From Desulfobacteraceae bacterium (lineage in GTDB: Bacteria > Desulfobacterota > Desulfobacteria > Desulfobacterales > Desulfosalsimonadaceae), in the NCBI GenBank assembly GCA_014237465.1, contig JABZFM010000007.1:124001-188000 (forward strand): a stretch of 64,000 nt of DNA. The letters are read 5' to 3'. The position numbers were made by a program, and so were the translations under genes. The notes under the pieces were generated by a model that worked only from the letters and a program-made list of their open reading frames with translations, did no database searches and had not been told where the DNA came from. Of this stretch, positions 25,106 to 33,309 are shown piece after piece; positions within the stretch are counted from its first letter, which is position 1, and each line of letters begins with the position of its first letter.

Positions 25106-25952
25106 CCCTTTTCTTGAGTTGCCGCCTTGAGTTGACTGGAGGCAGAAAGTTTTCGCCTGTCACCACGTTCCTACCGGTTTTTTGCTCCAATTCAAGCCGT
25201 GCCTTCTTCGAGATTCTTCCACCCTTTTTCCCTGCTTCGACATTTTCCGGCATTCCCGTCGCCGCGACGCTTTCGGCAATCTGCCGGGTTGACAGTTCGG
25301 CGAGGGCTGTAAAAATAAGCTCCGCCTCGCTCATGTGGTCGCGCAGATTTTGCGTCTTAAGCCCCTTGACCTGCTTGTGTTGTTTCACCGAGATGTCGCT
25401 CCATTCCTGATGAATAATATTGGTCAAAATCGCGTATTCATCTTTGCCCTCTATCTCATGATCCTTCCAGTAGTCGGTCAGCTTGTTGCGGGTTTCCTGC
25501 CCCATCATCCGCTGCTGAATCCACTTTTCGCTTCGACCGTGTTGCTGCCAGTATTCCCGAGCGCGATCCAGCGAACGTGCCGGGTCGCTCATATCCTGGA
25601 TGCGTTCGTAGCCGACCTTGGCGAGCCAAAGCTTAATGGGTTCCGCCTTTGGGCTGGGAACTGATTGGATAAGTCGAAGCAACGTCTCCGGACTGGCTAC
25701 ATCGGTCAGATATTTTTTGCCATCCGCAGCCTCTAATTTCAGTTGGTGACAATCTGTCACCGACTGACTTCCCTCTTTCTTGAGACGTGACTTCAATTTG
25801 TTCCAATATTTCCTGGCGGTTTGATAATCCGACTGCTGAATCAGTGCCGCAATAATATCCACTACAGAAAATAACCACAGTTCGCGATCCTCATCATACT
25901 GCCTGCGAATTTTAAAATTCTCAAAAGCAACAAGTGCATCTTCCTTATTCAT
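25086..25952 (-). CDS. BRO-N domain protein, DinD-like
   Basis: The chosen start (ATG at 25952) has GGAGG six bases before it and overlaps the end of the methyltransferase gene by eight bases. The frame is open further to 25985. The 288-residue product starts MNKEDALVAFENFKIRRQYD and shows a BRO-N-type fold: LWLFSVVDIIAALI, ARKYWNKLKSRLKKEG, KYLTDVASPETLLRLIQSVP and PKAEPIKLWLAKVGYERIQ. These are also hallmarks of DNA-damage-inducible protein D. The C-terminal part HMSEAELIFTALAELSTRQI and the basic tail complete the DinD-like layout. BRO-N domains bind DNA and occur in phage antirepressors. Inside a restriction operon it may regulate expression or act as specificity or damage sensor. This is inferred from context. 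Confidence 0.8.
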   Translation of the reverse strand: MNKEDALVAFENFKIRRQYDEDRELWLFSVVDIIAALIQQSDYQTARKYWNKLKSRLKKEGSQSVTDCHQLKLEAADGKKYLTDVASPETLLRLIQSVPSPKAEPIKLWLAKVGYERIQDMSDPARSLDRAREYWQQHGRSEKWIQQRMMGQETRNKLTDYWKDHEIEGKDEYAILTNIIHQEWSDISVKQHKQVKGLKTQNLRDHMSEAELIFTALAELSTRQIAESVAATGMPENVEAGKKGGRISKKARLELEQKTGRNVVTGENFLPPVNSRRQLKKRDDTDES

Positions 25953-27456
25953 TTTTCGCCTCCATTGGGCGGATTTTGGATTCAATGAAGGCGATTTCGT
26001 CTTTGGTTAAACCGTATTTTTTGTAGAGTTTTTCGTCGGTCCATGGCTCGGAAAAATCCTGCACAGGTACAAATGAATAAACTTTACTTGTGGCATGTTG
26101 TGTTGGTTTATTAAGCAACACCAGAAAACGCAAAAATCTTGTACATAAATAACTTTTGAGATTTTTTGCCTCCCGCTTGTTCTTGAAACAACCTGCAACA
26201 AGATAGGTTTCAGTACATGCCGTGTTGGGAGGAACTACCAACGGCTTACCAAGAATCGGATGAGGAAACGAATCACTCCCGCTGCCCAATGGCGGTATCA
26301 ACACTTTAATTGACTTTACGAGATTGACATTTGCTTTTATATCTTTGATTGCAATATACCCAATACCTCCATTTTGATATAATTTAATACTTCCCTTGAA
26401 TGGTTTCGGTTTTCCCTTATATGTTGTTTCTAAGCCAAAAGGCTTTCTTACACTAATTTTATTTTTAATGGAGGGCTCTCTAAATGATTTCACTTTTGCA
26501 AAAATTGAAATTGCCTCATTGTACCTGATAAATGTCTCAGCATTTTCTTCACGAAGTGGCCTTTCCATTACCGAAGTATCTTTTCCTTTATGGTACGAAG
26601 ACACTTTGCAAAGGCCACCTTGATCACGACACCAAAGAAAGTAACAAATTCCCCCTTTTATCTGGACGCCCGGAAAAATATCCGTTGCATCGGGAAAATC
26701 ATGAATTTCTCGTATTCTGTTATCAGAGAGCATTTCATCTCTAAAAGCATCCAACCCTTTGCCTCCTGAAAACCATCGCGCGGGTATGATCATAGATAAA
26801 AACGTAGGATTCAGCTTCTTAGCTTGTTTCACAAACAATTGATAGATGGATTTCGCACTCGTACCAAACCCCCCATCACTCAACTGATACGGCGGATTGC
26901 CCACAATGACATCAAATTTCATTTTGAATATCTCCTCTGGATCTTCTGAGTGAATGAACTGGTAGGCGTGGGTTTCAAGCTCTTCCCCCCGCTCATAGTT
27001 GGTTTCGCTGGCCCCGCACCAGGCGCAGCGGCCATTCTCCCAGGTATGCTCAATCCGCTTAAAGCGGATATTGCCCTGTGGATTGTCAAATGTCTCGCAA
27101 ACGGAATATTCCCCGTTGGCTGTCTTGGAACAATACACCGACCGGCGGGAAAGCAGGGATGTCAACTCTGTAATGGCAATGCCGTAAAGCTGCTTGCTGA
27201 AGATATGGTTAATCCGTTCCTGCCGATCAGGGATGACCTTTTCCAGCCCTACGTCCAGCCGCTTGGCCATCTCGCGCAAAAACACGCCTGTCTTGCATAC
27301 CGGATCGAGAAAGGTTGCGTGTTTATCGCTCCAGATATCCACGGGCAGCAAATTCAGTATGCTGTTCGCCAGTTGCGGTGGTGTGAACACCTCGTCACTG
27401 CTCAGATTAGCGAGGCAGGACAGCACATCGGGGTTGTAATTATTATTCGTAAACAT
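25945..27456 (-). CDS. N6-adenine DNA methyltransferase, Eco57I-type
   Basis: The start at 27456 is preferred because GGAGG lies seven bases upstream. The frame opens at 27462. The protein of about 503 residues has an N-terminal helix block (DEVFTPPQLANSILNLLP), a SAM-binding motif I that is unusual (FLDPVCKTGVFLREM, with Lys where the second Gly of DPxxGxG is expected), a CAWC pair that could bind zinc, and the catalytic NPPY in VIVGNPPYQLSDGGFG (about residue 187). The C-terminal half with GNPPYQ...KQAKKLNPTFLSMIIPARWF is standard for Eco57I-like enzymes and includes a target-recognition-like region. It would protect host DNA by adenine methylation. It overlaps both neighbours and is thus co-translated with them. 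Confidence 0.87.
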   Translation of the reverse strand: MFTNNNYNPDVLSCLANLSSDEVFTPPQLANSILNLLPVDIWSDKHATFLDPVCKTGVFLREMAKRLDVGLEKVIPDRQERINHIFSKQLYGIAITELTSLLSRRSVYCSKTANGEYSVCETFDNPQGNIRFKRIEHTWENGRCAWCGASETNYERGEELETHAYQFIHSEDPEEIFKMKFDVIVGNPPYQLSDGGFGTSAKSIYQLFVKQAKKLNPTFLSMIIPARWFSGGKGLDAFRDEMLSDNRIREIHDFPDATDIFPGVQIKGGICYFLWCRDQGGLCKVSSYHKGKDTSVMERPLREENAETFIRYNEAISIFAKVKSFREPSIKNKISVRKPFGLETTYKGKPKPFKGSIKLYQNGGIGYIAIKDIKANVNLVKSIKVLIPPLGSGSDSFPHPILGKPLVVPPNTACTETYLVAGCFKNKREAKNLKSYLCTRFLRFLVLLNKPTQHATSKVYSFVPVQDFSEPWTDEKLYKKYGLTKDEIAFIESKIRPMEAKNE

Positions 27457-28090
27457 TAGCAACCTCCAGAAAATGCATCAGCGGATATTCTTTTACGGGT
27501 TCGTTGATATCAGCCAGACCGCCTTCATCGCTGAACAAAAGCATCTGATGGTGCTTTTTTACTAAAAAAGACATCATGTAATCACGCCGTTTCAGCATAC
27601 TCCCATTGACCGGTGACCATTCGGAAAAAACTATCGGTTTCGGATTCTCGCCTGCCGTTTTAAAACTCAACGCATCACCCCGGATGATATTCCGTTCCAG
27701 GATATACCCGACAGCGTTTCGGCATTTGTCTTTGGCCGTATCTTTGAAAAGGGCTGTGTATTTCTGTGCAAAAATGTCAAATAAACGCTTGCGGCATTCA
27801 TGAACATTATCTTCCAATAAATCAATGCCATATATTGAAGACACGGCCAGCACCGCGTTTCGTTCATATTCCAATTGACTTTTCTTGTATCTTGCCTCAA
27901 CAACGCGCAGTTTTCTTTCGAGTATTTCCGTCAAAAAATTGCCCGTGCCGCAGGCAGGCTCCAGAAACCGTGAATCAATCCGTTCCGTCTCCTGTTTGAC
28001 CAGATCGAGCATGGCGTTCACTTCCCGCTTCCGGGTATAAACCTCACCATGGTCGGCGACACGTTTTTTTGAAACAATATACTTTTCCAT
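27443..28090 (-). CDS. Methyltransferase-fold protein lacking the NPPY motif
   Basis: The 215-residue protein begins like Eco57I-type enzymes (HGEVYTRKREVNAMLDLV) and has a clear SAM motif I (RFLEPACGTGNFLTEIL, residues 41-55) and GIDLLEDNVHECRKRL after it. At the position of the catalytic NPPY it reads PIVFSEWSPVNGSMLKRRDY, so Asn-Pro-Pro-Tyr is absent. The protein may bind SAM without transferring the methyl group, perhaps as a dimer partner of the next gene's enzyme, or may be a truncated relic. A close fit with the following gene (14-base overlap) favours a working partner. It is the first gene of the operon. Confidence 0.8.
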   Translation of the reverse strand: MEKYIVSKKRVADHGEVYTRKREVNAMLDLVKQETERIDSRFLEPACGTGNFLTEILERKLRVVEARYKKSQLEYERNAVLAVSSIYGIDLLEDNVHECRKRLFDIFAQKYTALFKDTAKDKCRNAVGYILERNIIRGDALSFKTAGENPKPIVFSEWSPVNGSMLKRRDYMMSFLVKKHHQMLLFSDEGGLADINEPVKEYPLMHFLEVANVYE

Positions 28091-28168
28091 GTTTTCTAAC
28101 TTTATTTCCTTATCAGGCTAACGAATAATATATTCTTAATACCCTGTAAACATTATTACGAGGTGAAG

Positions 28169-29461
28169 CTAAATCATCTCATCATCCCCAAACGCCCGGG
28201 AATGGGTCTTTAACGCACAGAGATCGCCGCACATGGTGCAGACATCGCGGTCTTTGTCTTCACTGCCCTGTCTCATTTTTCTGGCTTTCTCCGGATCAAT
28301 ACACACGTCAAACATGGTTTTCCAGTCAAACCGGTTGCGGGCATCCGACATTTTCCGATCCCGTTCCCAGGCGGATTGGATGCCCTTTTCAAGGTCACCG
28401 ATATGGGCGGCGATTTTCGATGCAATGACCCCCTCCCTCACGTCCTCCACACTGGGCAATGTCAGATGCTCGGCTGGTGTGACATAGCACAAAAAATCCG
28501 CCCCGTTTGCCGCTGCGATGGCCCCGCCGATGGCCGATGTAATATGATCATATCCGGCCGCGATATCGGTGGGGAGCGGCCCGAGTACATAATACGGTGC
28601 GCCGCCGCAGATCCGTTTCTGCATCTTCATGTCACCGGCAATCCGGTTTAAGGGCACATGGCCGGGGCCTTCGATCATGACCTGTACGCCGGCTGCTTTT
28701 GCCCGCTTTGCCAGTTGGCCCAGGGTAATCATCTCCGTAATCTGCGCTCCGTCCTCGGCATCAAAAATCGTTCCCGGACGCAATCCGTCGCCCAGTGAAA
28801 GGGTCACATCATATTCTCGTACAATGTCTAAGAGCCGGTCATATTTTTCATACAATGGATTCTCAGCATTATTTTTAACGATCCATTCCGCCAGCAGACT
28901 TCCGCCCCGGGACACAATCCCCATGAGTCGGTTGCTTTTCTTTAACACATCAATCGAGTCACGCGTGATACCGCAATGGACTGTAATAAAATCCACACCG
29001 AGTTTCGCCTGTTGCTCAATTTCATCAAAAATTTCATTTTCCGTGACATCCGCGCAGGGCCGACCTTCCGCCATCACCCTGCTGATGGTTTTGTAGATCG
29101 GTACCGTACCGATCATCACCGGTGAATGCCTGATAATTGATTTTAATATCCGGTCAAGATCCCCGCCGGTTGAAAGATCCATAACCGCATCCGCTCCGGC
29201 GGAAACCGCCACATCCAGTTTACCCAGTTCCTCTTTAATATCAAAATGGCTGGGTGACGTCCCGATATTGGCATTTATCTTCGTTTTCAACCCTTTCCCC
29301 ACGCCCATTGCCGTAAACGCATGATTGATATTTTTCGGAATTACAACTGATCCATCGGCTACCCGCTGCCGGATTTCATCTGCTGAAACATCTTCATAAT
29401 CCGACACCTGCTTCATTGCCTCTGTTATTATGCCATTTCTGGCTTCTTCAAGTTGTGTCAT
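28169..29461 (-). CDS. thiC: Phosphomethylpyrimidine synthase (HMP-P synthase)
   Basis: The 430-residue protein matches ThiC: GTVPIYKTISRVM, DFITVHCGITRDS, VSRGGSLLAEWI, LSLGDGLRPG, VQVMIEGPGHVP and LGPLPTDIAAGYDHITSAIG. The C-terminal Fe-S motif reads CTMCGDLCALK (Cys408, 411, 415), that is CX2CX3C instead of the CX2CX4C of E. coli ThiC. This is consistent with the short ThiC form of anaerobes, which also lacks the N-terminal extension. The enzyme is a radical SAM protein that converts 5-aminoimidazole ribotide to hydroxymethylpyrimidine phosphate. No THI-box is visible in its own leader, unlike thi4. The intergenic gap to thi4 is 422 bases and contains a palindromic repeat. Confidence 0.96.
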   Translation of the reverse strand: MTQLEEARNGIITEAMKQVSDYEDVSADEIRQRVADGSVVIPKNINHAFTAMGVGKGLKTKINANIGTSPSHFDIKEELGKLDVAVSAGADAVMDLSTGGDLDRILKSIIRHSPVMIGTVPIYKTISRVMAEGRPCADVTENEIFDEIEQQAKLGVDFITVHCGITRDSIDVLKKSNRLMGIVSRGGSLLAEWIVKNNAENPLYEKYDRLLDIVREYDVTLSLGDGLRPGTIFDAEDGAQITEMITLGQLAKRAKAAGVQVMIEGPGHVPLNRIAGDMKMQKRICGGAPYYVLGPLPTDIAAGYDHITSAIGGAIAAANGADFLCYVTPAEHLTLPSVEDVREGVIASKIAAHIGDLEKGIQSAWERDRKMSDARNRFDWKTMFDVCIDPEKARKMRQGSEDKDRDVCTMCGDLCALKTHSRAFGDDEMI

Positions 29462-29883
29462 AATATATAACCTGTTAATTTTTAAAGCAGAACTGAACGT
29501 CTAATAAGCATCGCCATTCAGCTCTGGAAATAGTTAAACCATACCGCCCGGGCTATTTTTTGCACAGCGTTATGATTGCAAAATTTGTATGTTGTCAAAA
29601 AACTCGGTTATAACCAGGACGCGATGTAGCGGAAACCTTTAGGTTTCCATTTAAAATGGAGGTCTAAAGACCTCCGCTACATGATTTTGTCCTAAATCGA
29701 AGGCCAACCTTTTGCCCCGGCTTTTTGAGATGTTACCAAAATTTTAAATAACTCATTGTAAATTAAATTTTTTCAGCTTTCGCCATCTTAAAAAATTATA
29801 ATCCATTAAAACACCATGAATGGCAAACGAAAATAAAGGATTCCCGTTTGGGCACTAAATAAATTCTTCATGAAATTTGCAAG
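29462..29883. other. thiC-thi4 intergenic region
   Basis: 422 bases without a gene. It includes the structured repeat at 29624-29682 and otherwise AT-rich sequence. No THI-box or clear terminator hairpin with T-run was found for thiC itself. Confidence 0.5.
29624..29682. repeat. Two-hairpin palindromic element with covarying stems
   Basis: Outer arms ATGTAGCGG (29624) and CCGCTACAT (29674) enclose two perfect hairpins, 29631-29648 (GGAAACC/GGTTTCC, loop TTTA) and 29658-29675 (GGAGGTC/GACCTCC, loop TAAA). They are joined by ATTTAAAAT. The left half and the reverse complement of the right half agree in arms and loop but differ in the hairpin stem in a compensated way. Confidence 0.85.
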
Positions 29884-30657
29884 TTAAAGACGGCCGGCCA
29901 GTTCAGCCGCCACCTTTTCACCGGAAAGCAGCATCCCGCCGAATATCGGCCCCATTCTCGGTCCACCGGCTGTTGCGTTTGCCGCCATCCCGGCCACATA
30001 AAGACCCGGAAAGACTTCACGGGTATTTTCAATGGTCAGATTTTCCGCATGGTCCGCCCACATGGACTTTTCACCTTCAATCTTTCCGCTGGGCGTCATC
30101 AATTCTCCCGGGACTTTACGGACCACTACCTTCACGACTTCCGTGGCATGGCCGGTGGCATCCACTACAAACTTTGCCCGGACAGTCAGCGGATCAACAT
30201 GCAGGCCGGCTATTTCCACCGGAGACCAGTTAATAACCAAACCTGTAATGCCTTCCGGCCGCATCATCACATCTTCCACGGATACACAGTTAAATATGGT
30301 AACACCTGCTTGAATCGCTTTTGAAGTCAGTGTTGTGATGGCCTCCACTGCATCCGCGGTATAATAATTTTCCTGAAATTCTCTAAACCGGATACCGAAC
30401 TCTTCTAAAATATGTACGGCGTCTTTTTGCACAACGATTTCATTAAACATCATGCCGCCGCCCCACATGCCGCCGCCAATACTTAATTTTCGTTCGTACA
30501 ATACCACCTTTTTACCTGCTTTAGCAAGATAGTACCCGGCCACAACGCCTGAAGGTCCGCCGCCGACGATGGCCACATCTGTTTCAAGGTTATTGATTAA
30601 TTTTTTATAATATCGATCGATAATTGCTTTTGTGATAATGACCTCATCCAATGCCAT
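29884..30657 (-). CDS. thi4: Thiazole synthase, Thi4 (sulfide-dependent type)
   Basis: The 257-residue FAD/NAD-binding protein carries [19 protein letters not shown] (dinucleotide motif), [14 protein letters not shown] and DATGHATEV, ending with [20 protein letters not shown]. This is a textbook archaeal/bacterial Thi4. It makes the thiazole phosphate carboxylate of thiamine from NAD and glycine. The protein has only one cysteine (in FNCVSVED), not at the suicidal sulfur-donor position of yeast Thi4. It should therefore be a true catalyst using sulfide, as known for the methanogen enzyme, and this suits an anaerobe. A TPP riboswitch and a terminator precede it, and SD GGAG lies seven bases before the ATG. 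Confidence 0.95.
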   Translation of the reverse strand: MALDEVIITKAIIDRYYKKLINNLETDVAIVGGGPSGVVAGYYLAKAGKKVVLYERKLSIGGGMWGGGMMFNEIVVQKDAVHILEEFGIRFREFQENYYTADAVEAITTLTSKAIQAGVTIFNCVSVEDVMMRPEGITGLVINWSPVEIAGLHVDPLTVRAKFVVDATGHATEVVKVVVRKVPGELMTPSGKIEGEKSMWADHAENLTIENTREVFPGLYVAGMAANATAGGPRMGPIFGGMLLSGEKVAAELAGRL

Positions 30658-30722
30658 GGAATTACTCCTTTAGTTAATAACCATTTTAAATTAAATTTGA
30701 CAGTTACATCAAAGCAAGGAAC

Positions 30723-30756
30723 AAAAAAACCGTTTCCCTGAAAAGAGAAACGGTCA
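30723..30756 (-). terminator. Riboswitch-controlled intrinsic terminator
   Basis: On the minus strand the stem ACCGTTTCTC/AGGGAAACGGT is followed directly by a run of T residues. It lies between the TPP aptamer and thi4, where an expression-platform terminator is expected. Confidence 0.85.
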
Positions 30757-30789
30757 ATATATGGGGCAACCCACTTTTTCCATAAAATT

Positions 30790-30880
30790 TTATCGTTTCC
30801 CTTCGCAGGTATTATCCTGATCAGGTTCTAAGGGTTACCCGAACTTCGGGTTCTCAGTTGACGTCAACACCCCTAACTTC
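30790..30880 (-). promoter_or_regulatory. TPP riboswitch (THI-box) controlling thi4
   Basis: Read on the minus strand, the region contains the THI-box landmarks in order: AGGGGTGTTGACG, ACTGAGA, the variable stem CCCGAAGTTCGGGT, ACCCTTAGAACCTGATC, and AATACCTGCGAAGGGAAA. The aptamer is complete. Binding of thiamine pyrophosphate should favour the downstream terminator and shut off thi4. Confidence 0.96.
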
Positions 30881-31168
30881 TTTATGTGTTGTAAAATATG
30901 ATCCGGTTGTCAAGAAAAATTAAAACCGGTCTTAAATTTACGCAAGCAACTCCGATTCAAGAACGATTATTCACGTTAAAAAAGATCTATTGGGTAGAAT
31001 CTTGTTTTACAGCCGGCAGTGAATCCCGGAAAATCGGTTACGGAATATTGCGAAACCGATCAAATAATCAAAAAATTTGACTTTAGAAACTATTTTTAAT
31101 AAAATTAATTTACGAGTTGAGTTTAAATAAAATCCTTTTAGATATTTTGTTTAAATGAGCCAAGTCCG

Positions 31169-31591
31169 ATGAATGCCGCCCACAAAGATGATAACATTTC
31201 AATGATTACCTCAAAACTTTTCGGGTTAATCCTGAAGATGCCGTTAGAAGATCGACGCAGGCTTCTAACAGAAGTGGAACGTAAGCAACAGGGTCAGAAA
31301 AGTTTTATCCGCAGAAAGTATGACAGGCAGGACTATCTGATTAATATTGATTATACGGTAAGCGATCGCCTGTATAACGGTTTTGCCGTAAACCTGTGCG
31401 CTAACGGCTTATTTATCGAATCCTCGAAAAGCATTTTGCCGAAATTTTCACAGGGTGATCAGGTGATACTTTCCTTCGACCATCCGGGTAAAAAAGAGCA
31501 TATGAAAATAACCGGTGAAATCGCCAGGGTTGATAAAACCGGTATTGGTGTCATATTTGACAAAGCTGTTCTGGACTGGTGGACCACATAA
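31169..31591 (+). CDS. PilZ-domain protein
   Basis: The 140-residue protein has a 45-residue helical N terminus (MPLEDRRRLLTEVERKQQGQ) and then a PilZ domain. The RxxxR pair is in IRRKYDRQDY (Arg49, Arg53), and the second motif reads NLCANGLFIE in place of D/NxSxxG, so Cys stands where Ser is usual. The strand-rich remainder (QVILSFDHPG, ITGEIARVDKTGIGVIF) is a normal PilZ barrel. Such proteins bind cyclic di-GMP and act on motility or exopolysaccharide, but the Ser-to-Cys change may alter affinity. No clear SD is visible. It is a lone gene between thi4 and an unknown gene on the other strand. Confidence 0.87.
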   Translation: MNAAHKDDNISMITSKLFGLILKMPLEDRRRLLTEVERKQQGQKSFIRRKYDRQDYLINIDYTVSDRLYNGFAVNLCANGLFIESSKSILPKFSQGDQVILSFDHPGKKEHMKITGEIARVDKTGIGVIFDKAVLDWWTT

Positions 31592-31672
31592 ACTCGCCTG
31601 AATCAGATCTCAGACGTTTCACATCAACACCACTAATTCTTTTACCTGCCCCGGATTTTCACCCCCTCTTTT

Positions 31673-32197
31673 TTACCGGATAACCAGCTTTATTTCATAA
31701 CATTGACGGGTTTCCCAATCCGTATTCATTGTCCATTCTTTACGCACAACCTCAAAAAGAAACCCATCGGCTAAAAATATCTGATTCCCACCATTTGCAA
31801 TGGCTTGGGAAAAATTTTCAGGCAGAGGCTTTGGGGTAAGTTTCCTGATCAGAAACTGTGCGGCTTTTTGAAATTCGGCATGCGCAATTTTTGATTCATC
31901 TGAATTAAGGACACTGACAATCAAGCGAATCTGATTAACGGTTTGCCCGCTTCCTTCCACATAGTATGAAATTACATTTTTAAAGGGATTTTCCGAACCA
32001 AGAGGCATTTGACGGCTTGAACAACCGCACTCATTATCACCATAAATTTTCCACCCTAAAGTGGGCAAACCGATACTGTTTAACATGTTACAGGCCTCAG
32101 GCGGACGGATGTTTTTTATACCGGCCTCAACGCCCGCAACAATCAATAGACAGAAAATACCGATCAGCATAAAATACGAACTGATTTTAGGAGTCAT
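31673..32197 (-). CDS. Exported or membrane-anchored protein of unknown function
   Basis: The start at 32197 is preferred over the open frame to 32224, because GGAGAGGGA lies just upstream. The 174-residue product begins MTPKISSYFMLIGIFCLLIV, a signal peptide or anchor. The mature part contains three cysteines in the first third (EACNM, NECGCSS) and one near the end (RQCYEIK), so disulfides are likely if it is periplasmic. No domain is recognised. It is 50 bases downstream of metF on the same strand and could share its transcript, but a functional link is not apparent. Confidence 0.7.
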   Translation of the reverse strand: MTPKISSYFMLIGIFCLLIVAGVEAGIKNIRPPEACNMLNSIGLPTLGWKIYGDNECGCSSRQMPLGSENPFKNVISYYVEGSGQTVNQIRLIVSVLNSDESKIAHAEFQKAAQFLIRKLTPKPLPENFSQAIANGGNQIFLADGFLFEVVRKEWTMNTDWETRQCYEIKLVIR

Positions 32198-32247
32198 ATT
32201 CCCTCTCCATTTAACAAAGGCCACTACCAGTCGGTAATCAGTTACAA

Positions 32248-33132
32248 CTACAACAGCCCTTCGTTCTGGAGTGTATTCACAATACCATTAACCGACTTGC
32301 CACGGTTCATTGTATAAAAATGAAGACCTGGAACACCGTGTTTTAATAGCTCCCTGCATTGCTGTGTCGCAAGCTCTATGCCGAACTGAACCACCCCTTC
32401 CTTGTCATCAGCCGGTATGCTGTCCAATCCGTTCCGGACATCATCCGGTAAGGATGATCCACACACACTGGTCAGTATTTCAAGGAGTTTGACCGTATAA
32501 ATCGGCATAATGCCCGGGATAATGGGAATGGTGACCCCGATTGCCCGGCAGCGATCGACATAATCATAGAAGAACCGGTTATCATAAAAATACTGGGCCA
32601 CAATATATTCCGCACCATTGTCCTGTTTCAATTTGGCATATTCAATATCCTTTTCCAGGCTTTCAGCATTGATATGTCCTTCGGGATAACCGGCCGCTCC
32701 CAGGCGAAAATCATACCGATCTTTGATAAATGCCAACAAATCAGTGGCATGGGCCAATGCGTCCGGATGGGACTGAAAGGCAACATCACCCTGGGGTTCA
32801 TCCCCCTGAATAACAAAAACCGTTTCTATACCCTGATTTTTAAATTTATCCAGTACTTCTGTTAGATCATCCGGCCCCAGACCGATACCGGCGATGTACG
32901 CCACAACATTGAGGCCCCGGTCATTTTTGAGTTTATCAATCAATTCATAGGATCCTTCACGTGTCGAACCCCCGGCGCCAAAAGTCACCGACATATAATC
33001 ATGTTTAGTTTCAGACAGCAGATCAAGGACCTTTTCAAGGTTCTGTTCCGCTTTTTCTGTTTTGGCTCGAAAAAATTCAAACGAAATAATCGGTTTATCC
33101 CCTGCGTCTTTATATAAATTTGCCACACTCAT
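32248..33132 (-). CDS. metF: Methylenetetrahydrofolate reductase
   Basis: The 294-residue flavoprotein matches MetF of E. coli length: PIISFEFFRAKTEKAEQNL with the early catalytic Glu, DYMSVTFGAGGSTREGS, VVAYIAGIGLGPDDL, VFVIQGDEPQGD, GAAGYPEGH and VAQYFYDNRFFYDYVDRC. It reduces 5,10-methylene-THF to 5-methyl-THF for methionine synthesis or, in acetyl-CoA-pathway anaerobes, for the methyl branch. No metV or corrinoid partner is next to it, so a biosynthetic role is as likely as a catabolic one. The start has a strong SD (GGAGG) at about seven bases. Confidence 0.94.
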   Translation of the reverse strand: MSVANLYKDAGDKPIISFEFFRAKTEKAEQNLEKVLDLLSETKHDYMSVTFGAGGSTREGSYELIDKLKNDRGLNVVAYIAGIGLGPDDLTEVLDKFKNQGIETVFVIQGDEPQGDVAFQSHPDALAHATDLLAFIKDRYDFRLGAAGYPEGHINAESLEKDIEYAKLKQDNGAEYIVAQYFYDNRFFYDYVDRCRAIGVTIPIIPGIMPIYTVKLLEILTSVCGSSLPDDVRNGLDSIPADDKEGVVQFGIELATQQCRELLKHGVPGLHFYTMNRGKSVNGIVNTLQNEGLL

Positions 33133-33309
33133 CGTTTTCCTCCATTAGCTCTTGATATAATTTATAATTGATTCATACAAAAAAATTTAATGGTTTTAAG
33201 CAAATACTTATAACACTGATGCAAATCATGGACAACAGGAAATTTCAATGTTGTGTTATGAATGTTTCAAATGTATTTAAAAATTTTACACTCAAAAAAA
33301 TGAGGTATT

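Noticed and set aside
30898-31080. 60-codon + strand frame between riboswitch and PilZ gene
   Set aside because: No ribosome-binding site or motif; overlaps the expected promoter area of thi4.
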